64,000 bases of DNA from Centroberyx gerrardi (taxonomy: Eukaryota > Chordata > Actinopteri > Beryciformes > Berycidae): contig NC_135998.1 of assembly GCF_048128805.1 (NCBI RefSeq), positions 24,051,063-24,115,062 of the forward strand, given 5' to 3'. Below the pieces are notes generated by a model. It was not told where the DNA came from and did not search any database. It saw nothing but the letters and a program-made list of their open reading frames with translations. This document shows positions 24,616 to 37,126 of the stretch, piece after piece; position 1 is the first letter of the stretch, and every line of letters begins with the position of its first letter. A program made the translations under genes and the position numbers.

Positions 24616-24686
24616 TCTAGTGAACTGAGTTGAGGTTCTGGACCATTGGAGTGCAGCTGCCTCCGATCACAATCACATCGTTCAGT
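24616..24686 (-). other. ppp1r26: ppp1r26 5' UTR part of the coding exon
   Basis: The minus strand reads a long pyrimidine tract, CTCTCTCTCAG, then the exon from 24686 to the start codon at 24615. So at least one non-coding exon lies upstream (higher coordinates). Confidence 0.7.
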
Positions 24687-24714
24687 CTGAGAGAGAGAGG
24701 AAAAAAAAAAGTTT

Positions 24715-27090
24715 CAGAATCACTTAATTAGTGAAGTTCTCAGTGATAGGTTAGCCAAGCAACAGTGATAATTTAATAATAAAACAATTCTATACAGGAA
24801 TTAATTATTTACATGATTATGGGGTAATGTAACTCGCTATTCTATGGCTGGACTTCTTGGACATTAGAAACAGTAGGTTATTTGATACAAGACAATTCTT
24901 GAAACAAGCTGATTTACATTGGAGACACGTGAACATATGTCAACCAATTGGAAGACTTCACTTGTTTTAAAAAAAAAAAAAGTATGAATCAATAACAGAT
25001 TAAATTACTCACTAAAATTTATGTTTTTTGTAGTGTAAAAAAAGCTATGCGAAACAACATGGCAGATTCTGCTAAATGCATTAATTTACACTTGCATAGC
25101 CACACCCTTTTCTATAAACAGAACACACTTCTCATAGGGCTCTTGCTGCAACAATTTCAATCTTGTCTCCACAGGTGCAACTGAGATTTGCGTTTGTGGT
25201 CAATTCAAAACAATATTTAAAATCAAGTTTACAATCTTGGTTCATCATCTTATTTGTACCCTTGTATTACAAATAAGCTGTTACACTGAAAAAGTTATCA
25301 GAAACAAATGAAAAGGTGTGCAATCCCTCTGAATAAGAGATAACATGATACACTTTACCCCTCAATCACACTTAATGCATCATTTGTGAAGTCAATTCAT
25401 TACTGCTGCATCATTCCGTTTCAGATGCGTTGCATTGTGATGAAAATTGATTTATTATGCATGTGTAACATATTTGAAATTGTTTTTGCTAGGTCAGTTA
25501 TATTTTCAGGAGAAAAACATTTCAGTGAATCAAATTTGGAATGGAAATGTAACACCTTAATCAATAACCACTCACTTCATTAATTAATCTCAATACTTTT
25601 GAGCCACATGTTCCTTGCATAGAATTCTGCACAAAGTTTGCATTAAGGATTAGGCCTATGTGTGATCCCAGCATTGCCTTTAACTGATGCAGTGGTAACA
25701 CTGCCATATGATTGGGAGCGAGATGACATGCATTGGATTCACAATAACAGGGTATGAAGAAAAAAAAGAAAAGAAGAAAAAAAGAAGAAAAAAAATAAAA
25801 TTTCACTTTGGCCCCCAAACGTCAAGCATCAACTCCGTTTCAGCATTCTACCATACTCTTTTTGTTGATCATAAGACATTCATAAGCCAGAAATGACAGT
25901 TTTTGATTAGTGAATATATACACACACACACACACACACACACCTCTCTCCAAAACCTCGAAACCAGTTGATCGGTTAACAATTTTAAATAAATAAATTT
26001 CATGATTATGTCTAACAACTCATAAAACTAACTAACAAGCTAAACTAACATTACTGCTTTGTGTGCTACAGTAGGCTACTTTGTTGGCCAATTTGACTAG
26101 GTATTCACCGCTATTTATTTTACGCACAGCCCTTTTAGATACACACAAATGTGGACGGCATTAGTATTACCAGAGGAGGTCTGATGATTGGTAGTTTTTA
26201 CATCAGGACCACGGGAATGTTATGCCGCCTGGAACGATGTCAGTGATTTGCTCCGGCTACCACAGTAAAAATTCCAACTGAAACTACGTACTGTATTTTG
26301 AAATTACCCCAGAATGTGAGAGTCCTGGGGTAATTTTAATCCCGTCTGGATCAACATCCGGTGTTGGCCTTCACATGTTTAAACTTTCATGTTTTATTTT
26401 GAAGGCTGAGCAGCCAAAGCGAAAGTCTTGCTCTTGGCTATTCACAAACACAGAAGATGATTGCATGAAAGATTAGCATAGCAGTATGAGTAATCAGCAG
26501 GCATCAGAACTACTACTATTGAACATACGCCTCAGTCTATCATAACTGCATTTTGGCTGGCCCTGAACTCTTTCTACTCACTGGACAGTCCATGGCCCTG
26601 CCACTGAATGAAGGCATTGCTGGACAATAAGGGCAGAATTAAAATAGTTGTCATAAATTCAGTATTGAAGATACAATAATGAAAATCAAGGCACTTTATG
26701 TACACAATTATTAATTTGTGAAAATAACTTTTACTAAGATTGGTCAAACTATTAAGGAAATGTGGAAATGTTTGAAAATGGTCCAATTCCCTATTGACTT
26801 CCATTGTGTACATGACAGCCAAATTCAAAATTAGATATCATGATGAAACTGCATACAAGTCATTTACAATGTCTACTCAACATGTAATTTAATTTTCATG
26901 ATGACTTGACTCATTAAGGTGGAAATTTACAGTAGATGTGTACAGTATAATTTACATTAAGACATTTACATGCATAGTCAGTTTTGCAGGTATCACCAAG
27001 CCTTAGATTGTTTTTGAAATACAGCATGAAGATGCCTGTGGGCATTTTGGTGAAATTTGGACATACAGTAGAAAACATGGAAGAGTTAAT
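24715..27090. other. probable ppp1r26 5' intron sequence
   Basis: AT-rich. It holds a (CA)n tract at about 25919-25943 and a 12-bp-arm hairpin at about 26302-26336 (AAATTACCCCAG / CTGGGGTAATTT). No gene seen. Confidence 0.5.
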
Positions 27091-27091
27091 T

Positions 27092-27545
27092 TTAAAGCTA
27101 CACTAAGCAATTTTTTCTGACCACTAGAGGGTGACAGAAACAGCAACACATTTTGTAAACACACACAGCGACAGAAGCCCTTAAGGACAAACCGTGCATA
27201 AAGGCTAATGGCTAAAACAAACGTACCTACAGAGAAATAACGTCGGTTACCAGTCTCGCTTTGCCAGATCTTTCTCCCGCTGAAGGCTACATGTCCGACA
27301 ATGACAAGTGAAGAGGTAGGTAGCAAGTTTACTAGTTGAAAACGTTTACTCGCTCGCTTTATCGATTCGCCATTACTCGGCCCGAACGTGACAACAAGGT
27401 TTAGAAAAGAGGTGAAAACGGCAACACAGCTGGTCCGCGTGTGTGGCTATTTGTTTATATCATTACTTCTCACGGAAATCTCCATGTAGCACACGTTAGT
27501 TTCAGGATTGGTTACAGGGTCTGAAATCGCTTATTGCAGGTTTAA
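27092..27545. mobile_element. TTAA-flanked MITE with CTACACTAAGCAATT ends
   Basis: Left TTAAAGCTACACTAAGCAAT and right reverse complement TTAAACCTGCAATAAGCGAT form diverged terminal inverted repeats (about 16 of 20 matching), both ending in TTAA. About 454 bp, no coding capacity. Confidence 0.75.
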
Positions 27546-27889
27546 CTTAAAATTTTAACTGTTACTATAGCGCCACCATTAGGCCAACTGTCTCCATATT
27601 TCAGTATACCTGGTTTGGGACTACATTGTACATGTCTGCATTTAAATTACCTTGATATTTAGTAATTAAAATGTTGCCCAGCGCAAGTCTCTCAAGGTTT
27701 CCTGCACAAGCATAGATAGCTGCCTTGACAAAACACCCCGCCGCAACTGCAAAGCCCCAGAAAATCCAAAACAGAACGCACACTATCGCCCAACCATAGC
27801 TCACAAGCTTGCAAAATGCATTTTACATATTTGCAAATAGTTGTTCACAACTACAAAATCTATCACAAGTTGGCAGATTGTGTCGCGAC

Positions 27890-28592
27890 TAGGGCTGCAC
27901 GATATTGGAAAAAACTGACATTGCAATATTTTTTTGTTCTGCGATATATATTGCGATATGAAAAAATACAGGAATTTTCACCAAATGACTTGAATAGCTC
28001 TATCAAGCCTTGCCCCTTTAAGAAGGTGGCTTTGTGGGTAACCTGCGCGGGTGACGTAGTAGGAAGTGAGTGTGTTTTTAGCCGCAGCCGGAGTGAGTTG
28101 CAGGATGCTAAGTGAGTAAAGTTACCATATTTAGCGGGAAAAGTGCTTAAAATGTCACCGAGAGGCCGTGCATTATGTTCGCTGCTGTACAGAAATAAAG
28201 TGCCAGTTCTCCACTGCAGAGTTGGTCCGGACTCTTAGTAAAAAGCTTCTTACCAGCTACGAGCCGGGCTAAGCTAAAATAGGCTAGCACAACACCAGAG
28301 GCTTCCCAACTACGGTTCGGAGCCGCGAAAGCTGGAAAGGTAACATACGCTACTCTTATAACAAACCTTTAAATCGGAGTAAATTATGTTATATCAGACA
28401 GACTTCTCTTGTAGATTAGTCATGGAAAATGAGAACCGTGCAAGTTTTCCTTCTCTATCAAGCAGCAAAAAAGTTGTAGCATGACGTGTTTGAGTTAATT
28501 TGCCTTACTTGACATCGCACTTCCTGCAATGTGACTATTGCGCATGCGCACATCGCGATGACGATGCTGAAACGATATATTGTGCAGCCCTA
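27890..28592. mobile_element. non-autonomous hAT element, 703 bp, with target duplication
   Basis: Terminal inverted repeats TAGGGCTGCACGATAT (left) and TAGGGCTGCACAATAT (right, reverse complement) differ at one position. Flanking octamers GTCGCGAC (27882-27889) and GTCGTGAC (28593-28600) match at 7 of 8, the 8-bp duplication typical of hAT; the mismatch is a C/T at a CpG. No transposase inside. Confidence 0.93.
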
Positions 28593-28945
28593 GTCGTGAC
28601 CTTACAGCACACGATGCACACACAGACGTATTTTGCTCTTCAACTGGAGTATATATTTGCATATTTGTGTTACAAGTTTGCAAGTCATCACAAGACAGCT
28701 TGTGGCGTGATTTTCTGCAGAACACAACAAAAATGGCTACAAATGTTTTTAATGATTCACGAAAGGAAAAACTGATTCACTCATAATGTCATTCATTGCT
28801 AATAGCTGTTTACAACTGCAAAATGCATCAGAAGTTTGCAAATCATATCATACACGCACATTTTGCTTTTCAATTTCATGGATTGGAGTACACATTTCTG
28901 CATTTGTGTTACAAGTTTGCAAGTCATGTTACAACAGCACCTCAC
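28593..28945. repeat. diverged tandem duplicate of a 'TTGCAAATCAT..TTACAAGTTTGC' unit
   Basis: The host sequence of the hAT insertion (about 27831-27889 joined to 28601-28700) is repeated at about 28800-28940. Shared blocks include ATTTGTGTTACAAGTTTGCA, the TTTTGCT(C/T)TTCAA block and ACAACTnCAAAATnnAT. Confidence 0.65.
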
Positions 28946-29391
28946 ACAAATGACAACGCAAGTACAACAAAGTACAACATATAGCCTATTTGCAGTTTTA
29001 TGCCCCTAATTCTCCTTTTTCCAAAATGGTTTCCCCTAAAAATAAGGCATTACTTATTTCGGCATGGTTGTGCAAATAACTTTGATGGGTCTTTATCAGC
29101 CTAAAGTTTGGTCCCATTAAGCTCTTAACAGCAAAGCAAAATTATCACTTTGGTAGAGGAAGTAAAGGTAAATGGAGCTTAAGACCAGAATGACTATTAT
29201 ACTGTAAATGCCAGGTCTCACTGTACTTACTAGTCTTATGTATAAATGTAAAAGTAGTGCTCAGGTAGAAGCATCAACTAAGTGCTCAAACAAAAAATAT
29301 ATTCAAATATCTAGTTACTGGATAAGTGTAACTAGTTAATATTAAACTTATAGTGATTAGGATTTGCTTTCATCCACAAAATAATATAACT

Positions 29392-29610
29392 CAGGGGTTC
29401 CCAAACTTTTACATGTCAAGGATCCCCAAACAGATACACATTAAGCCACGGACCCCCATTTTATAAGGGTGAGAATGAAATCTATGACCAAAAGACTCAT
29501 CCTTATACATGCTCTTATTGTGCCAACAGAAATGATCACCATTTATTTTCCTTCACAGAACCCGCTGAATGGCCCCTGGAGGTCCCCAGACCCCACTTTG
29601 GGAACCTCTG
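29392..29610. mobile_element. short hAT-type MITE, 219 bp
   Basis: Ends CAGGGGTTCCCAAACTTT (left) and CAGAGGTTCCCAAAGTGG (right, reverse complement) are the common fish CAGNGGTTCCCAAA termini. Flanking octamers ATATAACT and AATGAACT match at 5 of 8. Confidence 0.75.
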
Positions 29611-29639
29611 AATGAACTGAACTCAAATTGGGAGGAGCA

Positions 29640-29870
29640 GGCATTGGGCAGCCACATAGCACTTTACTTGAACCCAGGGTGACGTAGCGCGTATCAACCC
29701 GTCCTGTAACTGTAAGGTTCAAGGTTCGATCCCCGCAACAGCCATCAACAACCATGCTTTCTGTCCAAGTGTCACTGGGCACGACACTGAAACTCTACTT
29801 GTTCATTGATTAGCAAATCGCTCTGGGTGAGAGCCTCGGCTACAATACCTAAAATGTAAACCCTCCCTGC
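29640..29870 (+). mobile_element. tRNA-derived SINE with L2-like tail
   Basis: The head contains GGTTCAAGGTTCGATCCCCG, a pol III B box. The tail CGCTCTGGGTGAGAGCCTCG..CTACAATACCTAAAATGTAAA resembles the L2-derived tail of fish HpaI/V-type SINEs. Confidence 0.75.
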
Positions 29871-30199
29871 TAGCTCGGTAAGCAGCCTGAAGGGGAATGG
29901 GCAAGCCAACAGCCACACACCAAGAGACAATACTCTATGCCACTTCTTACCCTTTTTTTAAATCAGCGATTGTAGCTTGCATTGACTGAAACTGGTCTAA
30001 AAGAACTTATTACCTAGATTCAATGAACGAAACAAAATGTCCATGGGTTGAAAATCTAAAAAGCCTTGTAGAAAAATGCAGAAAAAATCGCATAAAAAAC
30101 TAAAAACGTAGTCTAGCGTTGTGCCAACTTTATTTGACATATCATGTGTGCAAAAGTTTAATCAGATAAGCATTAGTGGGTAGCAAATTATGCATTACA

Positions 30200-30850
30200 T
30201 AACCGACCGTGTTGTTGCGTGTATTTTCAGTCCCCGGCTCTCTCCTGGCTGCAGCAGAGCTACCCCGGCTGTCCCCGTACCCCTCTAGCGGCACGAGCTG
30301 CACCGATGCCCGGCGTGCAGCGCTAGGAGACTCCGCAGAGCAACCATGTTTCTTAGTACCGGCCGTGGTTGTCAAAACCCACAATACTCGGTCGATATCG
30401 CCGCTAAACGCTGCTAATATTCATGAATTCTTGTGTCTAACACGATAACGTTCAATTCATGTAAGAAATGAACGTAAAATATGTGAAACATTGTTGGGTT
30501 AACCGTGCCTGGTCGGTGACTTGAAAGACACAGGCGGGCCTCCCGGCTGCTGCAGCCCCGGCATTTTCTCCGGCGAAGAAAGCCTTTGTATTGAGCCACC
30601 GCGTTCGCTCCTTACCTCGGTTATTTGCAAAGAGAGAAACAAGACAGTCTACAAGTTTAACTCACCTGGATATGCCACAAAACGAACGCTACGATAGGAG
30701 ACGATTCATTACTGCGTCGGTTAAAGATATTAGCGGATCTTCATCGAGACATTTCGGTGTCCCACACTAGAACACACCGCCCGAAGCTCTCGGCGTCGAG
30801 TCCCCTTCTGACTACCGGGCGGGCGAGCTTCCTTAAACCGTGGGTCCAAC
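30200..30850 (-). promoter_or_regulatory. CpG-richer block, candidate ppp1r26 promoter and first exon
   Basis: This is the only CpG-rich block in several kilobases. On the minus strand it has two strong donors, CCGAG|GTAAGG (exon end 30616) and TCCAG|GTGAG (near 30666), either of which could join the acceptor at 24687. The transcription start is not determined. Confidence 0.4.
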
Positions 30851-30859
30851 CAGGCATAG

Positions 30860-32155
30860 ACCTTTTCAAATATGGCACCAGGCTAGTTTTTTTTGTTTTT
30901 TTGTTTTAGCCTAGCCTATATGATCACAGTTTATACCCAGTGATTTAGTCATCTTTGTGTTTTTTTGCCATAAGTCTTGCATTGAGAAAACATGCGTTTT
31001 ATGTAAACACTAGTTTACAATGGGCCAAGTGTAGGCTACCCCTAAGGAAAAAAAAGTAATTTGTCTATTTATTCCTATAATATTCCTGTATGGATGTATT
31101 GTGTGTGGTACAAAGTAGTGAGTTTTCCTATGGTATTGCCATAGGATTTTATGTGGTAGATTTTTTTTTATTTTACCATAGTAGCTGCTTGATATTTTAA
31201 AGTTTTTCTGTGATATCTCAAATCTATTATAGGATTAGGCTACTCTATTTGTTTTTTGTAAGTGATTGTTAAGAACAAGCATTTTGGGTAACACTTTACA
31301 TTGGCGCAAGTGTATTAACTTGTATATTAACCTATGGAAAAGTAGTAAGTAGCCTAACAAGTACACAATAATACTGTGATACTTCATGAAAATGAACTTC
31401 TATTCAGTGATCCTCATGTCTGCATGGGCCTAAACTCAGTTTACCCACCTTTTTATTTGCGGAATAGAGTTTATCCACTTTTTAGGCTGACAAATCTTTA
31501 TGACTTAAATTCATAGTATAGCCTATATGTTATATGATGATAGGGTATTAAAGGGGAAAAACCATCAATCAATGCCTTTCTGAAGAACTGCGTTTATATT
31601 AGTGGTTGTCATGCCTTATGATGATCACCACCTGGAGGTCACCTTTTTTTATCCACCTTTTTATTTAGCACTGCATCACTGCTTGGATATTACACTGTAT
31701 AGTTGGAAGTGATGCAGTTGGGCTAATGATATACTGATGGAGTAACTAAGTAAGTAATCAAGTAAAATCCAGTAAAATAGACTCTGACCTGACAATTCTT
31801 AAATTTCAGTGCAAATCCATGATTGATCTAGTAAAATAAGGTAGATTTGTTTCCAATTTAGTGACACAGAAAATTGTACTGTCTTTACCCTTAACAACAG
31901 GATAGATGGCTGACCAGATAGCCTACTAAGGGTGGTAGACACTAGAGTAGTTTTCTTTGGTCTAAACCCTAGTGGAAAAATGTTACACTTTTGTATTTGG
32001 TTCATGCTGCGAAATGAACCAGGGTTTATTTAACAAAAAGTAACATGGGCTCACACAAAGCTCATTTATTGGAGTTTTGGTAGCCTACCCTGTCATCCTG
32101 CAAGGTATTTTGGCGGCAGGGGAGGGAGCAAAACAAATTTGATTCCAGTCCCTGT
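30860..32155. other. intergenic, AT-rich
   Basis: GGGTAACACTTTACATT near 31287 resembles one end of a common fish MITE, but no partner end was found. Otherwise nothing recognised. Confidence 0.4.
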
Positions 32156-32159
32156 AAGT

Positions 32160-32357
32160 TTAAAGCAATGTTCCACTTAGTTTTAACATGGGGGTTATTT
32201 GACACTTGACCGCCATGAAAACCAGAATATAAACAACTCACCAAGATCGGATGCAGCTGGAAAAGTTTGTAAAAGTAGATCCGTTTATATTCTGGTTTTC
32301 ACGGCGGTCAAGTGCCGAATAACCCCCATGTTAAAACTAAGTGGAATATTGCTTTAA
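32160..32357. mobile_element. long-TIR, TTAA-flanked MITE (complete copy)
   Basis: Terminal inverted repeats of about 75 bp covering most of the 198-bp element: TTAAAGCAATGTTCCACTTA at left, and the reverse complement at right with A for G at the tenth base. Both ends are TTAA. Shared arms include CATGGGGGTTATT and ACTTGACCGCC. Two partial relatives lie at 37741-37846 and 53368-53791. Confidence 0.9.
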
Positions 32358-32789
32358 GTGTTATGGACTTGTCTGTGCTCTTTGCTGTAACTTACTTTCT
32401 CCAGTCAAAGCGTAAATCTGGGATTTACCTGATTTCCCCGTTTTGTCACCCCCTCTGAAAGTATTTGAAATGATGTTCTGACTACAACCAAACTACCACA
32501 GAGAAGGTGTAACAGCCAGTGTGGCTTGTGTGCCATCAGCTCACCAGTAAACAGTTCCCACCCAAGTAAAAATGGCTTCCCTGGACCAGGTAGGCTAATT
32601 TGACTTTCAATGATTGTAACATTTGTAATGAAATTAGGCAATAACATTGATTATGATGGTGTAAATATTGCAACTTGACAGTAACAGCAGCCTACAGTGT
32701 GTGCCACTAGCACATCAGTCAGATTGCCCAAAAATTATTTTCAGTGTAAGCTCTTTGGGTAGGTTAGTATGCCCCACTCTAACCCTGTC

Positions 32790-33310
32790 AGATGCAGAGA
32801 AGCTTGTCCATGCTTTTATCTCCTCAAGACTGGACTACTGCAATGCTCTTCACTGGGATCCCTGGCAGGAGCATCCAGAAGCTCCAGTATATTCAGAACA
32901 GCGCTGCCAGGATCCTGATGAGAGTGCGAAAACACGAACACATAACACCAACTCTGTTTTCATTGCACTGGCTCCCTGTCTCCTACACAAACCTCCATCC
33001 GCACTCTCAGATCTACCAACAGCTTGCTCCTCCGGTCCCCCAGTACCAAGCTCCGCACCATGGGGGATCGGGCCTTCTGCTCGGCTGCACCGCGCTTGTG
33101 GAACAGCCTTCCTAACCATCTAAGGGCAGCGCAGACCCTGGACTCTTTTAAGACAGGCCTAAAAACCTTTTTATTCAGGAAGGCTTTTTCGTGTTAACTT
33201 TTGTTAGCGATCTCTTTTTTCTTCGTTTTTATTTTTATGTTTTTAACTCTGTAGCACTTTGAGATTCACTATGAATGAAAAGTGCAGTACAAATAAAATG
33301 CATTATTATT
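32790..33310 (+). mobile_element. LINE (L2/CR1/Rex1 group) ORF2 3' end
   Basis: Frames carry AEKLVHAFISSRLDYCNAL, KLQYIQNSAARIL and SLHWLPV, the conserved end of ORF2. Frameshifts separate the pieces. The 3' tail has CTTTGAGA...AAAAGTGCAGTACAAATAAA and ends in TTATTATTATTATT. Confidence 0.85.
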
Positions 33311-33838
33311 TATTATTATTATGCTAACTAGCTAGCGGCACTCGGCTATCCAGCGCAGGAAACCTGGCTAACGTTAGCAGACTTTCATCATACTTGGCCA
33401 AAATTTAAATACTCGTCTACGGAGAGCGTGTCCAACCATGGTAATTGGTATTGTGTAACCTGACTCCACGGTCCAGATGGATAAAATAAGTTTACTGGAA
33501 ACAGTCCCAGATTCCAGCTTTAACAACACATAAAGAAATAGCTGATTATGAGCCAGTGTTCTCTGCAGTTATTTGCTGCGTACCAGAGCTTGAATGGCAT
33601 TGTTCTCACCTGCATAAATGAACCAAACTAACGGCTTCAGAGTTTGAATACACCACTCCAAACATGCTTGGTGTGAGCTGGTGTCCCCGAAAAATTGACA
33701 ATTTGATGCATCGATCAAAAGACCCCATACAGACTGTGCTGGTCAAATAATCGTAGTAAATGTATTTAATTCCCCCTCATTTAAGCAAATTGATGCAAAA
33801 CGAATTTGCCGTAAACAAGCTTCGTCCACCACTTATGA

Positions 33839-35270
33839 ATGGTGGCCGACGTGCGTTTGCACCCGTCGGCCAGTCCTACCGACTGCTGGTCAGGGATTAC
33901 TGAGTCCCTGATAAGTTTTTGTCACTTCATCAGCAGTGATTGGATATGTAAACAAGTGGTCCTAAATACAAAAGCAATGAAGGATTCACACACTGGAGAG
34001 TACATTAGTGAAATGTTCCTGGGAATGCTAGAACAACGGGACATCGCCAAGAAACGTGTAACACTTGTCCTCAGAGGTGGGTCCAACATGGTCAAAGGAA
34101 TGCAGATCTCTGAAGTACCAGACTTGAGCTGCAGTACTCATGCATTGCAGCGAGTGGTGAATGATGGCCTCACCACCATCACCGTCACTGCACAGCTGAA
34201 AACCTGTGCAACACATTTCAACCATTCAGTACAAGCAAACAGCGACTCTCCAAAATACAGAAAGACTTGGGCCTCCCTCAACATAGGATCATCCAAGATG
34301 TGTCTACATGCTGGAACTCAACCCTTCACATGCTGGTGAGGATGAAAAACTTGAAGATGTAGGCTATTACTTAGTAAATAAATAAATATACACACACACA
34401 TTCTTTTTATTACATTTATTTACATTTATATAGATTTATTTATTGCATTTTCACAATATAAATTAACAATTTCACCAGAAAGACAGTTGTTAAACTTATT
34501 TTTTTTTTGTCACCCACCTCCCTCACTCTTTCCCCATGCAGGTAACACTTGAAATGAGCAGTTATAACACATCAGCATGTTATACAGTCCATGTCATGGA
34601 GATGTTCCTGAGGGATGAAGGTCCTTCCACATGAGTTGCTACAGAGCCTCACACAACGATTTTCCAAAATGGAAGACGTAAAGAGTTGCTTCCCTACTTG
34701 ACCCTCACTACAAGAACCATGTCTTTTCCACTGAAGACACCATGCTCAAGGCCAAACAGTGGTTAAGAGAGGAAGGTGGTCAGACAGAGCCAACAGATGC
34801 ACAAAAAGAAGGGGACCAGTCAGAGACACAGGAGCTGACCACAGAGGAGCTGGCAGTGGAAGAGGGCTACTCCAGGTAACTTGGAAACAACGGGACAGGA
34901 AAGACAGGAACCCAAAAAGGTTAAGGAAGGAACAGGCTCCTCTATATCATGGTCTGTCTGTCATTGACAAGATGTACATGACTTTCCGTGGACCCCACTC
35001 AAAATCCTCAAGTGGACCAGTGGCCAGCCTTGAAACCGAGTTGGAACAGTACCTTGGAGAGCCAGTGACAGACCGAAAGAAAGGGGATACACTGGATTGG
35101 TGGAAAAACGAGTCTCGCTTACCCCCGCCTTTCCCGTCTTGCAAGAAAAGTCCTCCCTCCCCCACCATCCTCTGTTTTTAGCCAAGTCGGAGCCATGTAT
35201 GAGGAAAGCAGATATAGGCTAAGAGGAGAAAATGCTGAAAAGTTGTGCTTTTTGCACTACAATTTGGTGC
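33839..35270 (+). pseudogene. broken hAT transposase (ZBED-like), copy 1
   Basis: Pieces in order: DCWSGITESLISFCHFISSD; DSHTGEYISEMF; VTLVLRGGSNMVKGM; CSTHALQRVVNDGL; then, after a frameshift near 34290, QDVSTCWNSTLHMLVRMKNL; VTLEMSSYN (about 34545); and the C-terminal dimerisation region ASLETELEQYLGEP...DWWKNE (about 35015-35110). The architecture (RNase H-like domain with the late dimer motif ending in WW) is that of hAT transposases of the ZBED group. Stops, frameshifts and an AT-rich insertion near 34380-34530 break it; the BED finger was not found. Confidence 0.85.
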
Positions 35271-35351
35271 TTCTCATTTGGGACTATTAGAGTTGTCCCA
35301 ACTATTATCTCATTTGGGAAAAAGAAAATGTGTTGAGAACAGTTATATGAA

Positions 35352-36995
35352 GGGATGGGACGATATATCGTAGTATGATAATTTGCGATGTAAAATCATG
35401 ATGATGTACATCGTGGCATATAATGATGTGCATCGTACACCCTGTGAGCTACATGCCGCTTACTGTAATCTGCCTGCCTCTGCTGCTTGTTCTCCTTCTC
35501 CACCCATTACACAGTTTGACCAGCGGAGGGTGCAAACACTTTGCAATGCAAAACCGCTAAGCCAAGTGGCAGACATTGCGGACAAGGAAGAGGATATAAT
35601 TGAGGATTCTCCATCTACGTTTAAGTCAACAGTATGGAAATACTTTGGATTTCCTGTGAGAACTGAAAACAATGAATGAGTTGTTGACAAGACAAAAACC
35701 ATATGTAAGTTTTGCAAGGCTATATTGCCTTACACCACAGGCAACACGACAAACATGAGCCAGCATGTTCAACGGCACCACAAAGACAAAATAAGAGACC
35801 CGGCGAAGAAAGTCCTCCACGCGCAAACTACACTCGCAAAATCATTTGCAGCTGCGCTACCACAATCAAGCCAATGAGGAAAAAATATAACTAAAGCCAT
35901 AGGCAAGTATATAGCTCATGACCTGAGGCCATTTTCTGTTGTGGAGAACCAAGGGTTCCAAGCAATGCTCCATACTCTCGAGCCTAAATATAAAATCCCC
36001 TCTCGCGCACACTTCACCCACACTGTAATACCAGAACTATACAAAGATGCAAGACAAAATGTTGAAGAGATTCTGCAGAAGGCCGATTGTATTTCCCTTA
36101 CTACAGACAGTTGGACCTCCCGTGCCACCAAGGGCTATATCACCATTACAGCCCACATCATCATGGAGAAGTGGGAGTGAGTTTTGTTCTCCAAACTCAT
36201 CTGTTATTTGAATCCCATACTGGAGTAAACATCGGGGAAGTGTTAAAACTGGCAGTAATGGAATGGAAGTTGGACAGGTCAACTCCATTGCAGTGGCAAC
36301 AGACAATGTGCGGAACATGGGCATTGCAGTGCTCAAAAGCGGTCTCGGGCCACATATCAAATGCTTAGCGCACACCCTCAATCTGGCTTCCCAGCGGGGA
36401 CTGCAGGTGCCCCGGGTCAGTCGCCTGCTTGGCCGGGTGAGACCAGTGGCAGCGTTCTTTCACAGGAGCTCTACAGCGACCGTGGTGTTGGCTTCCAAAC
36501 AGACCCTGCTACAGCTGCCACAGCACAAACTCATTATGGATGTTCCAACCAGGTGGAACAGTATCTACGAGATGCTGGATCAATATCTCGAGCAACAACC
36601 GGCAGTTACAGTGGCTCTGATGAGCCCAGACATCCGATGAAATGCAAGAGACATTGACACGCTTGATGTCAGTGACATATCAGATGTTGAGGATATTGTT
36701 AAGCTACTTAAGCCACCAAAAAGCTACTACTGTAGTTTGTGATGAGAAGCAACACAAATTATCACTGATTGTGCCACTGTAATGTATGGTTGGAAAGAGC
36801 ATGGCACCCAAAGAGGAAGATTCTCCCGCCGTGGCCAGCATCAAGAGCGCCATCCTCTGAGACATCCCTGGTCGGTACACAGGCGAGATCTACGCAAATG
36901 TTCTTCTGGTGAGCACAGCCTTGGACCCGCGTTTCAAAAGTCTACCCCAACTAGACTATGAGGACTGACTGTTTATGCCAGGATGTCAGAGAAAG
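35352..36995 (+). pseudogene. broken hAT transposase (ZBED1-like), copy 2
   Basis: Begins with a terminus-like AGGGATGGGACGATAT. A BED zinc finger follows: TVWKYFGFPV, then CKFCK...HVQRHH (about 35618-35795). Then DSWTSRATKGYITITAHII, VATDNVRNMGIAVL, KCLAHTLNLASQRGLQVPR, LIMDVPTRWNSIYEMLDQYL (36530-36595) and STALDPRFKSLPQLD (about 36912-36955). Stops (for example after ENNE and EKWE) and frame changes break it. The C-terminal dimer motif is missing because the copy is cut near 36995, beside a microsatellite. It belongs to a different subfamily from copy 1. Confidence 0.88.
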
Positions 36996-37049
36996 CAGGT
37001 ATTTATTTATTTACTCATTCATTTAGTTTCTTTCTGTGGGGAAAGGGAT

Positions 37050-37091
37050 TTGTGTGTGTGTGTGTGTGTGTGTTTGAGGGAGAGAGAGAGA

Positions 37092-37126
<35 letters not shown>

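Noticed and set aside
26302-26336. Hairpin with 12-bp arms as a terminator or miRNA precursor
   Set aside because: Too short for a pre-miRNA, no terminator context in a eukaryotic intron; probably chance or a MITE relic.
29690-29745. A true tRNA gene on the plus strand
   Set aside because: B box present but followed by an L2-like SINE tail; the acceptor stem does not pair.
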